Part shown: positions 1-9,022 of the stretch, in pieces
Position numbering within the stretch: the stretch's first letter is position 1
Layout of the letters: each line of letters opens with the position of its first letter
Assembly: GCA_023150945.1 (NCBI GenBank)
Contig: JAKLJX010000006.1
Location: 62,001 to 126,000 of the forward strand
Source of the DNA: a bacterium
GTDB taxonomy: Bacteria; Zhuqueibacterota; Zhuqueibacteria; Zhuqueibacterales; Zhuqueibacteraceae
Direction of reading: 5' to 3'
Length of the DNA: 64,000 nucleotides
Position numbers and translations under genes: made by a program
The notes under the pieces: generated by a model
The model's input: only the letters and a program-made list of their open reading frames with translations
Told to the model about the DNA's origin: nothing
Databases searched by the model: none

Positions 1-231
1 GATGATCATCACGATGAGGGCGGCGAGAAACTCGTTGCGGGTGAGGTAAGGCCAGGTGTGAATGCGATCCTGCCCCTCCTCCTTCATCTTTTCGAACTCG
101 CCGTTGGTGAGGCGGCGGTCGTTGCGGCTGGCCTCGCGCCACCACAATCCCACATAAAAAGGAATGATGAACAGCAGACCCACGATCGGAATGTTGTCGG
201 GGTTCTTCAGAATATTGATGAGATTTTCCAT
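1..231 (-). CDS. Cytochrome b C-terminal-type subunit of a menaquinol-cytochrome c reductase (partial)
   Basis: Only the first 77 codons are in the window; the gene runs off the left edge. The protein starts MENLINILKNPDNIP, followed by a membrane segment (about residues 14-30), a charged loop containing NDRRL, then HTWPYLTRNEFLAAL and the start of a second membrane segment. This pattern is typical of the separate C-terminal cytochrome b subunit, often fused to cytochrome c, in split bc or b6-type complexes. It lies 135 bp downstream of the N-terminal cytochrome b gene on the same strand, so the two probably form one quinol-oxidising complex in the inner membrane. Whether a heme c domain follows cannot be seen. 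A weak AGAAGG ribosome site precedes the ATG. Confidence 0.75.
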   Translation of the reverse strand, partial: MENLINILKNPDNIPIVGLLFIIPFYVGLWWREASRNDRRLTNGEFEKMKEEGQDRIHTWPYLTRNEFLAALIVMII

Positions 232-366
232 GAATACCCAACCTTCTGTGCGTGTGAAGCTGCGCCTGACCGGCGCACCGCAACCGCCGATCAGCAGAGG
301 CGTGCCCAATTGTCAAGAGAGCGGGGGTGTTGTGTTGCAAGGCCGCCCGCGGGCGGCACGGCCCCA

Positions 367-1140
367 CTACAGCGGGCCGGAAATGCCGCCGTCTTTGCGG
401 ACGCGCCAAAAGTGCACGCCCATGAAAACCGCCGCAAACAACGGCAGGAAGATGCAGTGCAACACGTAGAAACGCAGCAGCGTGGGCGGGCCGACTTGCG
501 TGCCGCCGAGCAGCATGAAGCGCACGTCGTTGTCGGGCTTCATGCCCAGCTCGGGGCCGAACGGGCCCTCATGGCCGAGCAAGGGTGTGGCGCGCGCCAT
601 ATTGGTGCCGACCGTCACCGCCCAGATGGAAAGCTGATCCCACGGCAACAGATATCCGGTAAAGGAGAGCAGAAGCGTGGTGGTGAGCAGAATGACGCCG
701 ACCACCCAGTTGAATTCCCGGGGGGGCTTGTAGGAGCCGGTGAGAAAAACGCGAAACATGTGCAGCCACACGGCGATCACCATGCCGTGCGCCGCCCAGC
801 GGTGCATGTTGCGCAGGAACATGCCGAAGGGCACGTCGAACTGCAAATATTTCATGTCCGCGAAGGCGTATTCGGCGGTGGGGCGATAGTAGAACATCAA
901 CAAGACGCCGGTGACGGCGGTGACGAGAAAGAGCAGAAAGGTGATGCCGCCCATGCACCAGGTGAAACGGATGTACGTGCCGTGGCGGGGAAGCTTGGTG
1001 GGATGCAAGTGCATCCAGAAATTGTCGAGCACTTGCAGCAGGCGATTACGCTGGGAATCCTCGTAATCATGACGGAACATCGACTTCCAGACTTGAGACT
1101 TGAGCAGGCTCTCCCGCATCTTGTTGATGACTGCTTGCAT
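367..1140 (-). CDS. Cytochrome b N-terminal subunit (b6-like) of quinol:cytochrome c reductase
   Basis: A 257-residue integral membrane subunit that carries the two b hemes and helps oxidise quinol. Histidines H113 and H127 in helix B and H228 and H243 in helix D are the expected heme ligands. The second pair is 15 apart, as in b6 or menaquinol-type cytochrome b, rather than 14 as in mitochondrial bc1. The LPWDQ motif (about 165-169) follows helix C. The protein ends after helix D (WRVRKDGG), so the C-terminal half is a separate gene just downstream. The ATG at 1140 was chosen because an AGGAGAGG ribosome site lies immediately upstream; a longer frame to 1224 has no such support. No Rieske gene lies upstream, so its position must be elsewhere. 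Confidence 0.92.
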   Translation of the reverse strand: MQAVINKMRESLLKSQVWKSMFRHDYEDSQRNRLLQVLDNFWMHLHPTKLPRHGTYIRFTWCMGGITFLLFLVTAVTGVLLMFYYRPTAEYAFADMKYLQFDVPFGMFLRNMHRWAAHGMVIAVWLHMFRVFLTGSYKPPREFNWVVGVILLTTTLLLSFTGYLLPWDQLSIWAVTVGTNMARATPLLGHEGPFGPELGMKPDNDVRFMLLGGTQVGPPTLLRFYVLHCIFLPLFAAVFMGVHFWRVRKDGGISGPL

Positions 1141-1578
1141 GCCCTCTCCTCTGATGTGGTTCCGTACCAGCCAGATTCGATTTTTGAATGGCGCGAATAT
1201 AAACGAAAAAGTCTTGATTGTCAAGCGGGAAGCCGCCGCTGCGGCAATGCCTCAGTTTCCGGCGGTGTCATATTGCTCAGCAACGGTGGCACCGTTGCTC
1301 TTGGCGCCTGGAGCCGGGCGTCGTGACCGCCCGCCACGGCACAGCCGTGGCGAGATCATCGCCGACAATCACTGCGGCCTTGCCCCCTCGCCCGAAATCC
1401 TCCTTGACCTTCTCGTCGTCAAAAGCGAATTTCCGCCACGGGGAAGGGGATTTCCTCCCGGCACAGCAACCACCCCATCATCCAATTCCATCACTTTCCG
1501 TCCCAACCAATCCTCTCGGCACGGCAGCTTTGACGCGGCAGGAAAGGCGGCAGTTCACCTTTTCAGCAGGGAGGTTTT
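1141..1578. other. Intergenic region between divergent genes, with two palindromes
   Basis: No coding region is convincing here. A near-perfect palindrome occupies 1279-1299 (10-bp arms AGCAACGGTG and CACCGTTGCT). A second hairpin lies at 1333-1351 (arms GCCACGGC and GCCGTGGC). Either could be an operator or transcript structure for the divergent cytochrome b and propeller genes. A strong GGGAGG ribosome site sits just before the start at 1579. Confidence 0.5.
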
Positions 1579-4500
1579 ATGTCGAGCAAATTGCAAGTTG
1601 TGGCGCTGGCTTTGACTCTTTCCAGTCTGTGTGGCCAGAGCCTCGGGCAGAATGGTTTCTCATGGACCAATCACTCGATCGGCGGCGGGGGATTTTGCCT
1701 TGAGATTCGCTTTGATCCCTACGACATTTACCGGCCAGCAGGAAGCCCACCCACGCTCTATTTGGCAACGGATGTTTCCGGGCTTTATCGCTCCACTGAT
1801 CTCGGCAATTCGTGGCAGCCGGTTTGGGATCCCGACCCCACCAGTGAAAGCGATGTTCCCGATGCCTACCTCACCACCGTGGCTTTCAACCGAACCAACG
1901 CCCGGCTCATCGCCGGCAGTGCCGAGGGCATCTATTATGGCCCGGCGGCCGGCGGCGACTGGCGCGCCGCAGTGATGCCGGCGCGCAATGATCCCGGCGT
2001 TCCGGTAATGCGTGCAGAAGATGGGCGCTTTCCGTGGATTGGGATCATCCGGGAATACCCATTGAACACGGATTTCATGCTTGCCGGCATCGGTGATCTG
2101 CGTGAAAAGCCCGATACGCAGCATGGCCTGGGCGCGCTGTTGCGCTCTATCGACGGCGGACAGAACTGGGAGCTGGTCAGCCTCGACGGCGCTGAAACAG
2201 ACGAAATCGTCTATGACATCGACTATGTCACCAGTTCCAGTAACAGTGACAGTCTGCACGTTTTCATTGCCACCGGTCATACTCTTCAGAACGGCCAGGG
2301 CTATGCTTACAAAGGCGCCCTCTACTACAGTAACACGCTGTTTCATCCAGATCCTGACAGCATCACATTCGTCAAGATTACCAGCCTGCCCGCCAGTAAC
2401 AACAAGCTGGTGACGAATGTGGTCAGTCTGGTGCCGTTGTGCAACAGCCCTCTGCCCACGCCCGTCGGCGCTGACTCACCCCTGCATCTGTGGGCGACTC
2501 GCTATGCTCAGAATGACGGTGAGGGCGGCGGTGTTTATCGTGCCGTCACCACGCTGGATTCGTTGATTGCCCTCGCTGCGGAGCCGCTGTCGCATCAGGC
2601 CACCTCGATCAATCAGCCGGACTGGAAGAGCAAACAGGTTGACAAGCGACTGGGGCGGTTGGCTGCCAAAACCGGCGCCACACGCTCCAATTTCCAATTG
2701 TTCCTGGGCAAAGAGCTGGGCGAGGAAATTTATCTGGCGGTCACCAGTCATGCGCTGGCAGGCGGCATGAATGTGTTTCAGCGCATCGTCTCGCCAGAGT
2801 GGGGGACAAGCGATTGGGGCTATCGCGAGCTGGACAGCGATGGCAACACCCAGCTTCGCTTCGGCAGCCTCACCTTGAATCCCGAAGATCCGAACAACCA
2901 TCCCATCGTTTACGGTTGTTGGGGGTATGGTCCGCTCAAGGCGCCGCCGCCCGGCAATGAAACCGGCGAGGTCATTGACAACACCTTCCCCCTTCCCCGC
3001 TTCGATTCACCGCGTTCCTTCCGGCAAATTTTCACCACCAAAGCCGGCACGGATGCGAGTGGCGATGAGGCATACATCAGCCGGGGCATGGACGAAGTGT
3101 TCTTCAATGGTCAAATACCGGCTTTCAAACCTGTTGATCCCAAGGTGGTGTTGCTGGGCTGCGGGGATAACGGCTTGCTGCGCACCGCCGATATTCATGA
3201 AAGACCAGTGAGATGGTCGCAGCGCAGGCTGGCGACGTCGCAGTGGTACACTTCGAACGGCAATACTTTGAACCAATTCATTTATCATCTCGCGTTTCAT
3301 CCGTTGAACAGCAACACCGTGCTCGTCTCAGCCGGCACGCGCAATTTGCGGCCGAACGACGCTGGCCGGGGCGGATTACTCCAAAACAATCTCGCCGGCG
3401 CCGGCGGGCCGGAAGATTGGGCGATCATTGCCGGCGGACCGAGCGTTGCCGGTGGTGGCACCTTTGCCGGCCTGCCAGATGCGATGATTCATGCGTTTGT
3501 CTTTGACGTCAAGGATGACCGCAGAGGCGTGTTTGCCGGCGTGCGTAATCATGGCCTATATTACGCGCGGCTCAATGCTGATGGCACGCTCGATGGCAGT
3601 TACAACAATGGTCAATTTGCCAAGATCACGGACGCTGATCTTGATGCTGTGATTCCGACGAGTTCCACTGGTGGTCATCATTATTATTCGCGCCTGATGT
3701 TCGACCCCGACAGCGCCGATCATTTGTACGTTTCCCGGCACTGGCCCGCGGGCGGGGTGTTCAGGATTAAGTTGGTGAGCAACAGAACCAATCTTGATCC
3801 GGCAAATTGTATCGTGCAGGTGGAGGAGGTGATCAAGGGGCGATTCAACGGCGCAGCCGCTGAAACTGGTGTCGATACTTCCAAGACCGCAGAGGTGATC
3901 AATCTCTTGATCACCCCGACGCACGTCTTTGCCGGTGTGACTGGTGGACATCAGGCTGACCAGGATAGTCTAAATTATGCCGGCGGCTTGGTACGATGGG
4001 AGAAGAACGATGTAGCAGGGAGAAGCTTTTGGAAAATTGGCGGCCCCGACAGTCTGGGAAGGCCAGGTTTCAATATAGCCATTGGCGGCTTGGCTCAAGA
4101 TCCAGCCAATCCCAATACCATCCTGGCAGTGACCTATCGCTTTGGACTGCGGGCAGATCGACTGATCTCCAGCGGCAAGTATCGAGGCGAGGACAACTAC
4201 AAGCTCATGAATCTCTGGCAAAGCACCGATGGCGGCGAGACGTTCTCTGCCCTGCCCAACAGCGTAACCCAGCACAAATGGCCCGATGCAGTGACTTTGG
4301 CGTTCGTGCCTGGCATGAACGACACGCTTATTATGCCCACGCACGGCAACGGTATTTGGATCGGAACAAGACCGGATGGCGCGCCGAAGATCGTCGCCCA
4401 GCCGGATTCCACTCGAGCCGATGATGGGTTGCCCAAGCGCTTTGCCTTGCATCCCAATTATCCCAACCCCTTTAATCCGGTGACCGTGATGAAGTTCGAT

Positions 4501-4713
4501 CTTCCCAAAGCAACTCACGTGACATTGATTATCTACGACGTGTTGGGCCGTCGTGTCCGGACACTCATAGATGAGCCAATGAAAGCCGGCTATCATGCCA
4601 AGATCTGGGATGGTCGCAATCACCAGGGTGTTTCTGTAGCTTCGGGAGTTTATTTCTACCGGCTACATACCACCGAGTTCGATAAGGTTCGCAAGCTGGC
4701 AGTTGTAAAATGA
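1579..4713 (+). CDS. Secreted BNR/sialidase-like beta-propeller protein with T9SS sorting domain
   Basis: 1044 residues. The N-terminus (about 1-23, ending SLGQ) is a signal peptide. The body contains repeated BNR or Vps10-like Asp-box motifs such as RSTDLGNSW, RSIDGGQNW and QSTDGGETF, the pattern of multi-bladed propellers in xyloglucanase-like and sialidase-like proteins. The last 90 residues begin HPNYPNPFNP and end RKLAVVK, the Ig-like type A C-terminal sorting domain used by the type IX secretion system. The protein is therefore expected outside the outer membrane. No catalytic residues can be assigned with confidence, so an enzyme activity is not claimed. GGGAGG lies 6 bases before the ATG. 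Confidence 0.88.
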   Translation: MSSKLQVVALALTLSSLCGQSLGQNGFSWTNHSIGGGGFCLEIRFDPYDIYRPAGSPPTLYLATDVSGLYRSTDLGNSWQPVWDPDPTSESDVPDAYLTTVAFNRTNARLIAGSAEGIYYGPAAGGDWRAAVMPARNDPGVPVMRAEDGRFPWIGIIREYPLNTDFMLAGIGDLREKPDTQHGLGALLRSIDGGQNWELVSLDGAETDEIVYDIDYVTSSSNSDSLHVFIATGHTLQNGQGYAYKGALYYSNTLFHPDPDSITFVKITSLPASNNKLVTNVVSLVPLCNSPLPTPVGADSPLHLWATRYAQNDGEGGGVYRAVTTLDSLIALAAEPLSHQATSINQPDWKSKQVDKRLGRLAAKTGATRSNFQLFLGKELGEEIYLAVTSHALAGGMNVFQRIVSPEWGTSDWGYRELDSDGNTQLRFGSLTLNPEDPNNHPIVYGCWGYGPLKAPPPGNETGEVIDNTFPLPRFDSPRSFRQIFTTKAGTDASGDEAYISRGMDEVFFNGQIPAFKPVDPKVVLLGCGDNGLLRTADIHERPVRWSQRRLATSQWYTSNGNTLNQFIYHLAFHPLNSNTVLVSAGTRNLRPNDAGRGGLLQNNLAGAGGPEDWAIIAGGPSVAGGGTFAGLPDAMIHAFVFDVKDDRRGVFAGVRNHGLYYARLNADGTLDGSYNNGQFAKITDADLDAVIPTSSTGGHHYYSRLMFDPDSADHLYVSRHWPAGGVFRIKLVSNRTNLDPANCIVQVEEVIKGRFNGAAAETGVDTSKTAEVINLLITPTHVFAGVTGGHQADQDSLNYAGGLVRWEKNDVAGRSFWKIGGPDSLGRPGFNIAIGGLAQDPANPNTILAVTYRFGLRADRLISSGKYRGEDNYKLMNLWQSTDGGETFSALPNSVTQHKWPDAVTLAFVPGMNDTLIMPTHGNGIWIGTRPDGAPKIVAQPDSTRADDGLPKRFALHPNYPNPFNPVTVMKFDLPKATHVTLIIYDVLGRRVRTLIDEPMKAGYHAKIWDGRNHQGVSVASGVYFYRLHTTEFDKVRKLAVVK

Positions 4714-4809
4714 TATCGCGTTGCGGCGCTCTTTTTCCGGCGCTGCTTGATTGAGAGCACAGAGTCGCCAGCACTGCAGGCATGGTTGTATGGAATCTCG
4801 CTCTACACA

Positions 4810-4850
4810 AAGGGAGAAGGCGGAAGAAAGCCGCGTTCTCCCTTTTCCTT
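4810..4850 (+). terminator. Rho-independent terminator
   Basis: Two 14-bp arms (4810-4823 and 4831-4844, one mismatch) form a strong hairpin with a short A-rich loop, followed by CTTTTCCTT. It lies 97 bp after the stop of the propeller gene at 1579-4713 and before the next gene on the same strand. The remaining spacer, 4714-5010, shows nothing else clear. Confidence 0.65.
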
Positions 4851-5010
4851 CCATGCGTTTCAGTCGAGAACAAGAATGAGGCGGTCCGTCGAGTTTACGT
4901 GAACGGCTCGGGAGCTCGCTTGGTCTTTCTTCAGAATGAGCTGAGTGAGAGTATAATGTCAAGTATCCCCCCTTACAGCGTTTTGATACTCAATTTGCCT
5001 GAATAGGACT

Positions 5011-7593
5011 ATGCTCATGTGTCAGGATGAATTCAAATGCCAACCAAGTCCCCTGCCATTCCGCAGACAGGCTGTTCGTATTCGAACCTTTGGCATGGCT
5101 TTGTTTCTTCTGTTTTCCTCCCTTTACGCTCAGCAAGCCGACTTTGTATCGTTCATTGCCGACACTCACTTGGATCATGCCATTATCTGCTCTCCGGACG
5201 GCAAAAACGTCTACGCCAGCGGCAGTTACACCATTGCCGTTTTTCAGCGCCGTGACGGTATTGACACAATCGCGGTTATTCAGGTTCTCAACAATGATCA
5301 TGAGGGTGTGCACGACGTTCACAATGTGTCGGATCTCGCCCTCTCACCCGATGGTCGCTATCTCTACGGCGTCTGTCAGAACCAGCAAACCTTGCTGCTC
5401 TTCACCAGGGATACAACCAATGGCAAGATTGTTCTGAAGCAAGTCATACAGGACAGTGTCTTTGGCCGGCGACGTGGCACCGTGCCCTTTGTGGAACGCA
5501 ATCACAAGCTTTTGATTTCACCTGATGGCCGGCACCTTTATTGGTTTTACAGTGGCATCGGTCTGGTAGCAACCTTTGCTCGTAATATTGAGAGCGGCGA
5601 GATCGAGAAAGTTCAGGTTTTGAGAAACGGTGCGCCCGAGTTGGGTGGCCTCAATGTTCCAGCGTGGATTGCGATCTCGCCCGATGGAAAGCGTTTTTAC
5701 GGCGGTGGAAAGAATGGCACTAGAATGACAATCATTGGCCGCAACTCGGTTTCCGGGAAAATCGATTACCAAGATCTCTATGACATAGGTCCGACACCCG
5801 ATGGACGTTGGGAGTATGGAACGGTAACAGAGTCTCCGGATGGACGGCAAGTTTATATAACCAACGCAGCGACAGATGCACTGCTTGTTTTGAGCTATGA
5901 TTCAAAGAATGAGCGATTGATGCTTTTGCAGAAGATAACTCAAAACAGCCCCGATAACCTGGTGGTTTCTTCGGATGGCATGCATTTATATTTTCTTCAT
6001 TACGACAATGCCAGTTATTTCGCCTTGTACCAAAGAGATGACAGCACTGGTCTGCTTACGGCCGTGAATGATCATCTGCTCAAGATCGACTACTACACCT
6101 CCGATCAACCCTCGCGCATTTGCATGTCGCCCAATGGAGATGCCATATATATGATTGATGGCCGCAGCCGGCATTCGATATTTAAAAGAGATGTCTCCAC
6201 AGGAGCACTGTCGCTGGCCCAACAATTCAAAAATAATATTGGCGGCACCGACCGGTTGCGCGGCTCGCGCTCCGTCGAAGTCTCCCCCGATGGTCGCTTT
6301 CTCTATGTGGCGGCGCGCTTCGAAGATGCAGGCATCAGCACCTTCTCCCGCCAGCAAGAAGATGGCATTCTTTCGCTCGTGGGAAGTGATGCCCTTGCGA
6401 GCCTCAACGCGATGGTCATGGCGCCCGACGGCAGGCATCTTTACGTCTCAAGCTTCGAGAAGGGCACCCTCACGGCTTTCGCAATCGATCCCGCCAGTGG
6501 TGACTTGCAGCTTGTTCAAACCCGGCAAGACTCTCTCGTCTTGCCAACGTATCTGGAATGGGGTGGCGCCATGGTCTTTGCCCCGGAAAGCTCGCATCTC
6601 TATCTCAATGACAAAATGTTCCTGCGGGTTTACCACCGAAATCATCAAAGCGGCGAAATCTCCCTCGTGCAAAAGCTCGATTGCCGGCCCTATGGCTTGT
6701 TCGAGATCGTCTCCATGACGCTTTCACCCGATGGCAGGAACTTCTATTGCAACCACGTCGGCAACGATCTGTTGCAAAAGATTGCCACCTTCGAGCGCAA
6801 TGCCCAAACCGGTGAACTTTCCTTTCAAAGCAAAGTGACAACAAATAACGTTTCCGGCTATGCCGGCATGGCCATCAAAGTTTCTCCGGATGGCAGACAC
6901 GTCTATGCCTCCACCGCCGATTTCGACGCCGATTTCGATGGTGAGCCTGCCATTGCGATCTTCAAGCGGAATTCAATTTCAGGCGAACTGTCTCTGTTGC
7001 GGAGCATGCTGATCAGCGGCTGGACAGAAATTCGCGATTTGGAGATCTCTTCCGACGGCCTTGAAGTCTATGCGCTCGTCAGCGGCATCGGCTATAGCGC
7101 GAGCTTGCTCGCCTTTTTCGAGCGCGACAGTGTTAGCGGCGAGCTCACGCAACAGGAGAGTTTCCAAAGCTGGCGCAACGGCGTTTATGGCATGTTTGAC
7201 CCGGCAGACTTGACGCTTTCACCCGATGGCCGTTTTCTCTACGTCGCCGATTTGGGCGGCATCGCCACCTTTGCCACCGGTCGCAGCAATACGACTTCAG
7301 TTGCCGATCCCATTGCTGCAACTTCCCCAACCCAATTTTCCCTCTCACAAAATTATCCCAATCCCTTCAATCCGGCAACGACCATTCGCTTCGAGCTGCC
7401 GCACACCGGGAGAGTCAACCTTGCGGTCTACAATCTGCGCGGTGAGTTGGTGCGCGTGTTGATCGAGGGCGAGCGGCCTGCCGGCAGCCACCGCGTCGAG
7501 TTCGATGCCCGCGGCCTGGCTTCCGGGATTTATTTCTATCGTTTGGAAAGCGAAGGCTTCAGCGCGACGCGCAAGCTGGCGGTGGTGAGGTAG
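5011..7593 (+). CDS. Secreted lactonase-like (YVTN/WD40-type) beta-propeller protein with T9SS sorting domain
   Basis: 860 residues. A hydrophobic export signal follows an unusually long basic leader (about residues 28-41, MALFLLFSSLYAQ). The ATG at 5011 may not be the true start; a later Met (residue 29) would give a more normal signal peptide. The body repeats SPDGR(H/F)LY units about 12-14 times, each followed by sequence like FxRDxxxGxL, characteristic of 6-phosphogluconolactonase-type and YVTN propellers. The C-terminal 85 residues (SQNYPNPFNP to RKLAVVR) form a T9SS type A sorting domain. It follows another T9SS cargo gene but is separated from it by a terminator, so the two are likely transcribed independently. 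Confidence 0.88.
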   Translation: MLMCQDEFKCQPSPLPFRRQAVRIRTFGMALFLLFSSLYAQQADFVSFIADTHLDHAIICSPDGKNVYASGSYTIAVFQRRDGIDTIAVIQVLNNDHEGVHDVHNVSDLALSPDGRYLYGVCQNQQTLLLFTRDTTNGKIVLKQVIQDSVFGRRRGTVPFVERNHKLLISPDGRHLYWFYSGIGLVATFARNIESGEIEKVQVLRNGAPELGGLNVPAWIAISPDGKRFYGGGKNGTRMTIIGRNSVSGKIDYQDLYDIGPTPDGRWEYGTVTESPDGRQVYITNAATDALLVLSYDSKNERLMLLQKITQNSPDNLVVSSDGMHLYFLHYDNASYFALYQRDDSTGLLTAVNDHLLKIDYYTSDQPSRICMSPNGDAIYMIDGRSRHSIFKRDVSTGALSLAQQFKNNIGGTDRLRGSRSVEVSPDGRFLYVAARFEDAGISTFSRQQEDGILSLVGSDALASLNAMVMAPDGRHLYVSSFEKGTLTAFAIDPASGDLQLVQTRQDSLVLPTYLEWGGAMVFAPESSHLYLNDKMFLRVYHRNHQSGEISLVQKLDCRPYGLFEIVSMTLSPDGRNFYCNHVGNDLLQKIATFERNAQTGELSFQSKVTTNNVSGYAGMAIKVSPDGRHVYASTADFDADFDGEPAIAIFKRNSISGELSLLRSMLISGWTEIRDLEISSDGLEVYALVSGIGYSASLLAFFERDSVSGELTQQESFQSWRNGVYGMFDPADLTLSPDGRFLYVADLGGIATFATGRSNTTSVADPIAATSPTQFSLSQNYPNPFNPATTIRFELPHTGRVNLAVYNLRGELVRVLIEGERPAGSHRVEFDARGLASGIYFYRLESEGFSATRKLAVVR

Positions 7594-7822
7594 TGTCCCT
7601 CCGATGAGGTTCCAATCGCGACCGAGCCGGGGTTTCCAAAGCTTCAAAAGGCAGGGAAACCGCGAAGTATTCCTGCAACGGCCAGGCCATTGCAGGAATA
7701 GTTAGCCGTCCGAAAACGCCACCGCCCGGGCGCTTCGCCATAAACAAGTACACGTCTTATTCGGCCTGTGTACGCCTCGAGGCCAAGCGCCCGGGCGGTT
7801 TCTTCATTTCTGGACGGACACC
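7593..7822. repeat. Dispersed MITE-like element, copy 1
   Basis: This element is bounded by GTGTCCCTCC at the left and TGGACGGACACC at the right, which are imperfect terminal inverted repeats. It contains the shared cores GGTTTCCA..CTTC..GGAAAC and a TGCAACGGCCAGGCC hairpin. Related copies lie at 30283-30466 and, inverted, at 36659-36805. It encodes no protein and begins on the stop codon of the propeller gene. Confidence 0.6.
7721..7799. terminator. Long perfect inverted repeat, possible bidirectional terminator
   Basis: Perfect 15-bp arms (7721-7735, ACCGCCCGGGCGCTT, and 7785-7799) enclose about 50 bases that carry a second, smaller GTACAC/GTGTAC inversion. It lies between convergent genes ending at 7593 (+) and 7869 (-), inside the MITE-like repeat. 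On the + strand the right arm is followed by TTCTTC. It could stop transcription from both sides. Confidence 0.5.
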
Positions 7823-7868
7823 ATTTATGTCAAACGCAGGAAAAGCGCTGGCAAAACGCGCTGCGCCG

Positions 7869-8435
7869 TCACACAGACGGCTGCACCAGCCATTGCTCCT
7901 GCAGCCAGCTTCGCCGTTGCGCCAGCAGGCGCCAGCCGCTGCGCGTGAGGTGCGCCGCCACTTCGGCACTGCGCAAAAAATGAAGCGGCTCACCCAAAAT
8001 CTGCCGCGCACAATTGCCGGGCTTGGGCGGCGCCGTCGTGAACAGGAAAAAACCCTCCGGCGTGAGCACGCGCCGGCTCTCGCGGAAAAATGCCGCGACA
8101 TCCGCAACGTACTCGCTCACTCCGATGGCAGTGATGAAATCAAAAGACTGGCCGCGAAAGGGCAAATGCTCGGCGTGCGCCGCCAGCTTCGGCGAAGCGT
8201 GCAATTGCCTCAGCATCGCCGGCGAAGCGTCCACGCACACGCGCCAGCGGGCAGCCGGAAACAGCGCCAGCGCATCGCCGGTGCCGCTGCCCACATCCAA
8301 ATGCCGGTGAATGGGAAGTTCAATCTGCTGCAGCAGCGCGGCGAGCTGCCGGCCTTCCTGTTGCAGAATGAAGTGCAGCGGCGGCAGGCGGCGAAGGCGG
8401 GAGTAGATCGGCGCCTTGATGCGCCACAGACTCAT
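7869..8435 (-). CDS. Class I SAM-dependent methyltransferase
   Basis: 188 residues, small for a class I methyltransferase. The SAM-binding motif I reads LDVGSGTGDAL (about 46-56). Motif II acidic residue is in VCVDASPAML, motif IV region is FDFITAIGVSEYV, and VLTPEGFFLFTT matches the later strand. The target is unknown. It is the last gene of a three-gene operon: its ATG overlaps the stop of the DUF84 gene by four bases (ATGA), indicating translational coupling. The protein could act on a small metabolite linked to the amidohydrolase and NTPase upstream, but that is inference from context only. Confidence 0.85.
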   Translation of the reverse strand: MSLWRIKAPIYSRLRRLPPLHFILQQEGRQLAALLQQIELPIHRHLDVGSGTGDALALFPAARWRVCVDASPAMLRQLHASPKLAAHAEHLPFRGQSFDFITAIGVSEYVADVAAFFRESRRVLTPEGFFLFTTAPPKPGNCARQILGEPLHFLRSAEVAAHLTRSGWRLLAQRRSWLQEQWLVQPSV

Positions 8436-9022
8436 GGCAGGTTGTACAGTTTTTCGTGATAGAAGGGCGCCAGCGCTGCGAACAGCGCCAGCTCGAAAGC
8501 CTGCTGGCGATTGAGAAAGCCGCGGCTGAGCACGCCAAAAGCGCCGTCCTGATTGCGCACGCCGCTACGGCCGGCATAGCGGTCGATGACCGCGCTGAGC
8601 TCCTCTTTTTTCTCGATCACCGCGCGCGTGACCGCCGGCGGCACCGGCATGCTCATCGAGCTGCCGTAGTGGCCGAGGCCGCCGCGCTCGGCGAAGGCCC
8701 AACTCTGCAAATGCACGCGCTCGATGCGCGCGGTACTGAGGATGAACAGCCCGCCCTCCAGGCCGATGGCAAAATCCACCGGACCGAATTCACTCTCGAC
8801 CAGTTTGCGCACCGCTTCGGCGCGATTGCGCGCCCCGCGGCGAATCTCATGAATCGAGAGCGGCACTTCCGACACACCGCTTTCCACCTCGCGCGCAATG
8901 TAGTTGATCCGACCCGGCCGGTAGCCGAGCAGCGGCGCGACCTGGCTCATCACTTCGCGCACGGCTTCCAGTTTCGGCGGCCGCAGCGATCCGATCGCCA
9001 CCCGCAATTCCCCGTCGTTCAT
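8432..9022 (-). CDS. DUF84-family inosine/xanthosine triphosphatase-like protein
   Basis: 196 residues. The sequence resembles the YjjX/DUF84 family, which hydrolyses non-canonical purine nucleoside triphosphates such as ITP and XTP. Family features include the N-terminal VAIGSLRPPKLEAVREV, SGVSEVPLSIHEIRRGARNRA, and GLEGGLF in mid-protein. The start at 9022 is fixed by an ATGA overlap with the stop of the upstream amidohydrolase; a longer frame would overlap that gene by about 100 bp. The 3' end overlaps the methyltransferase start in the same way. The family role is removal of deaminated nucleotides, which suits an operon with a deaminase-like amidohydrolase. Confidence 0.85.
   Translation of the reverse strand: MNDGELRVAIGSLRPPKLEAVREVMSQVAPLLGYRPGRINYIAREVESGVSEVPLSIHEIRRGARNRAEAVRKLVESEFGPVDFAIGLEGGLFILSTARIERVHLQSWAFAERGGLGHYGSSMSMPVPPAVTRAVIEKKEELSAVIDRYAGRSGVRNQDGAFGVLSRGFLNRQQAFELALFAALAPFYHEKLYNLP

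Noticed and set aside
58-1326. Open frame on the + strand over the cytochrome b genes
   Set aside because: The minus strand encodes clear cytochrome b with heme histidines; the plus frame is a shadow.
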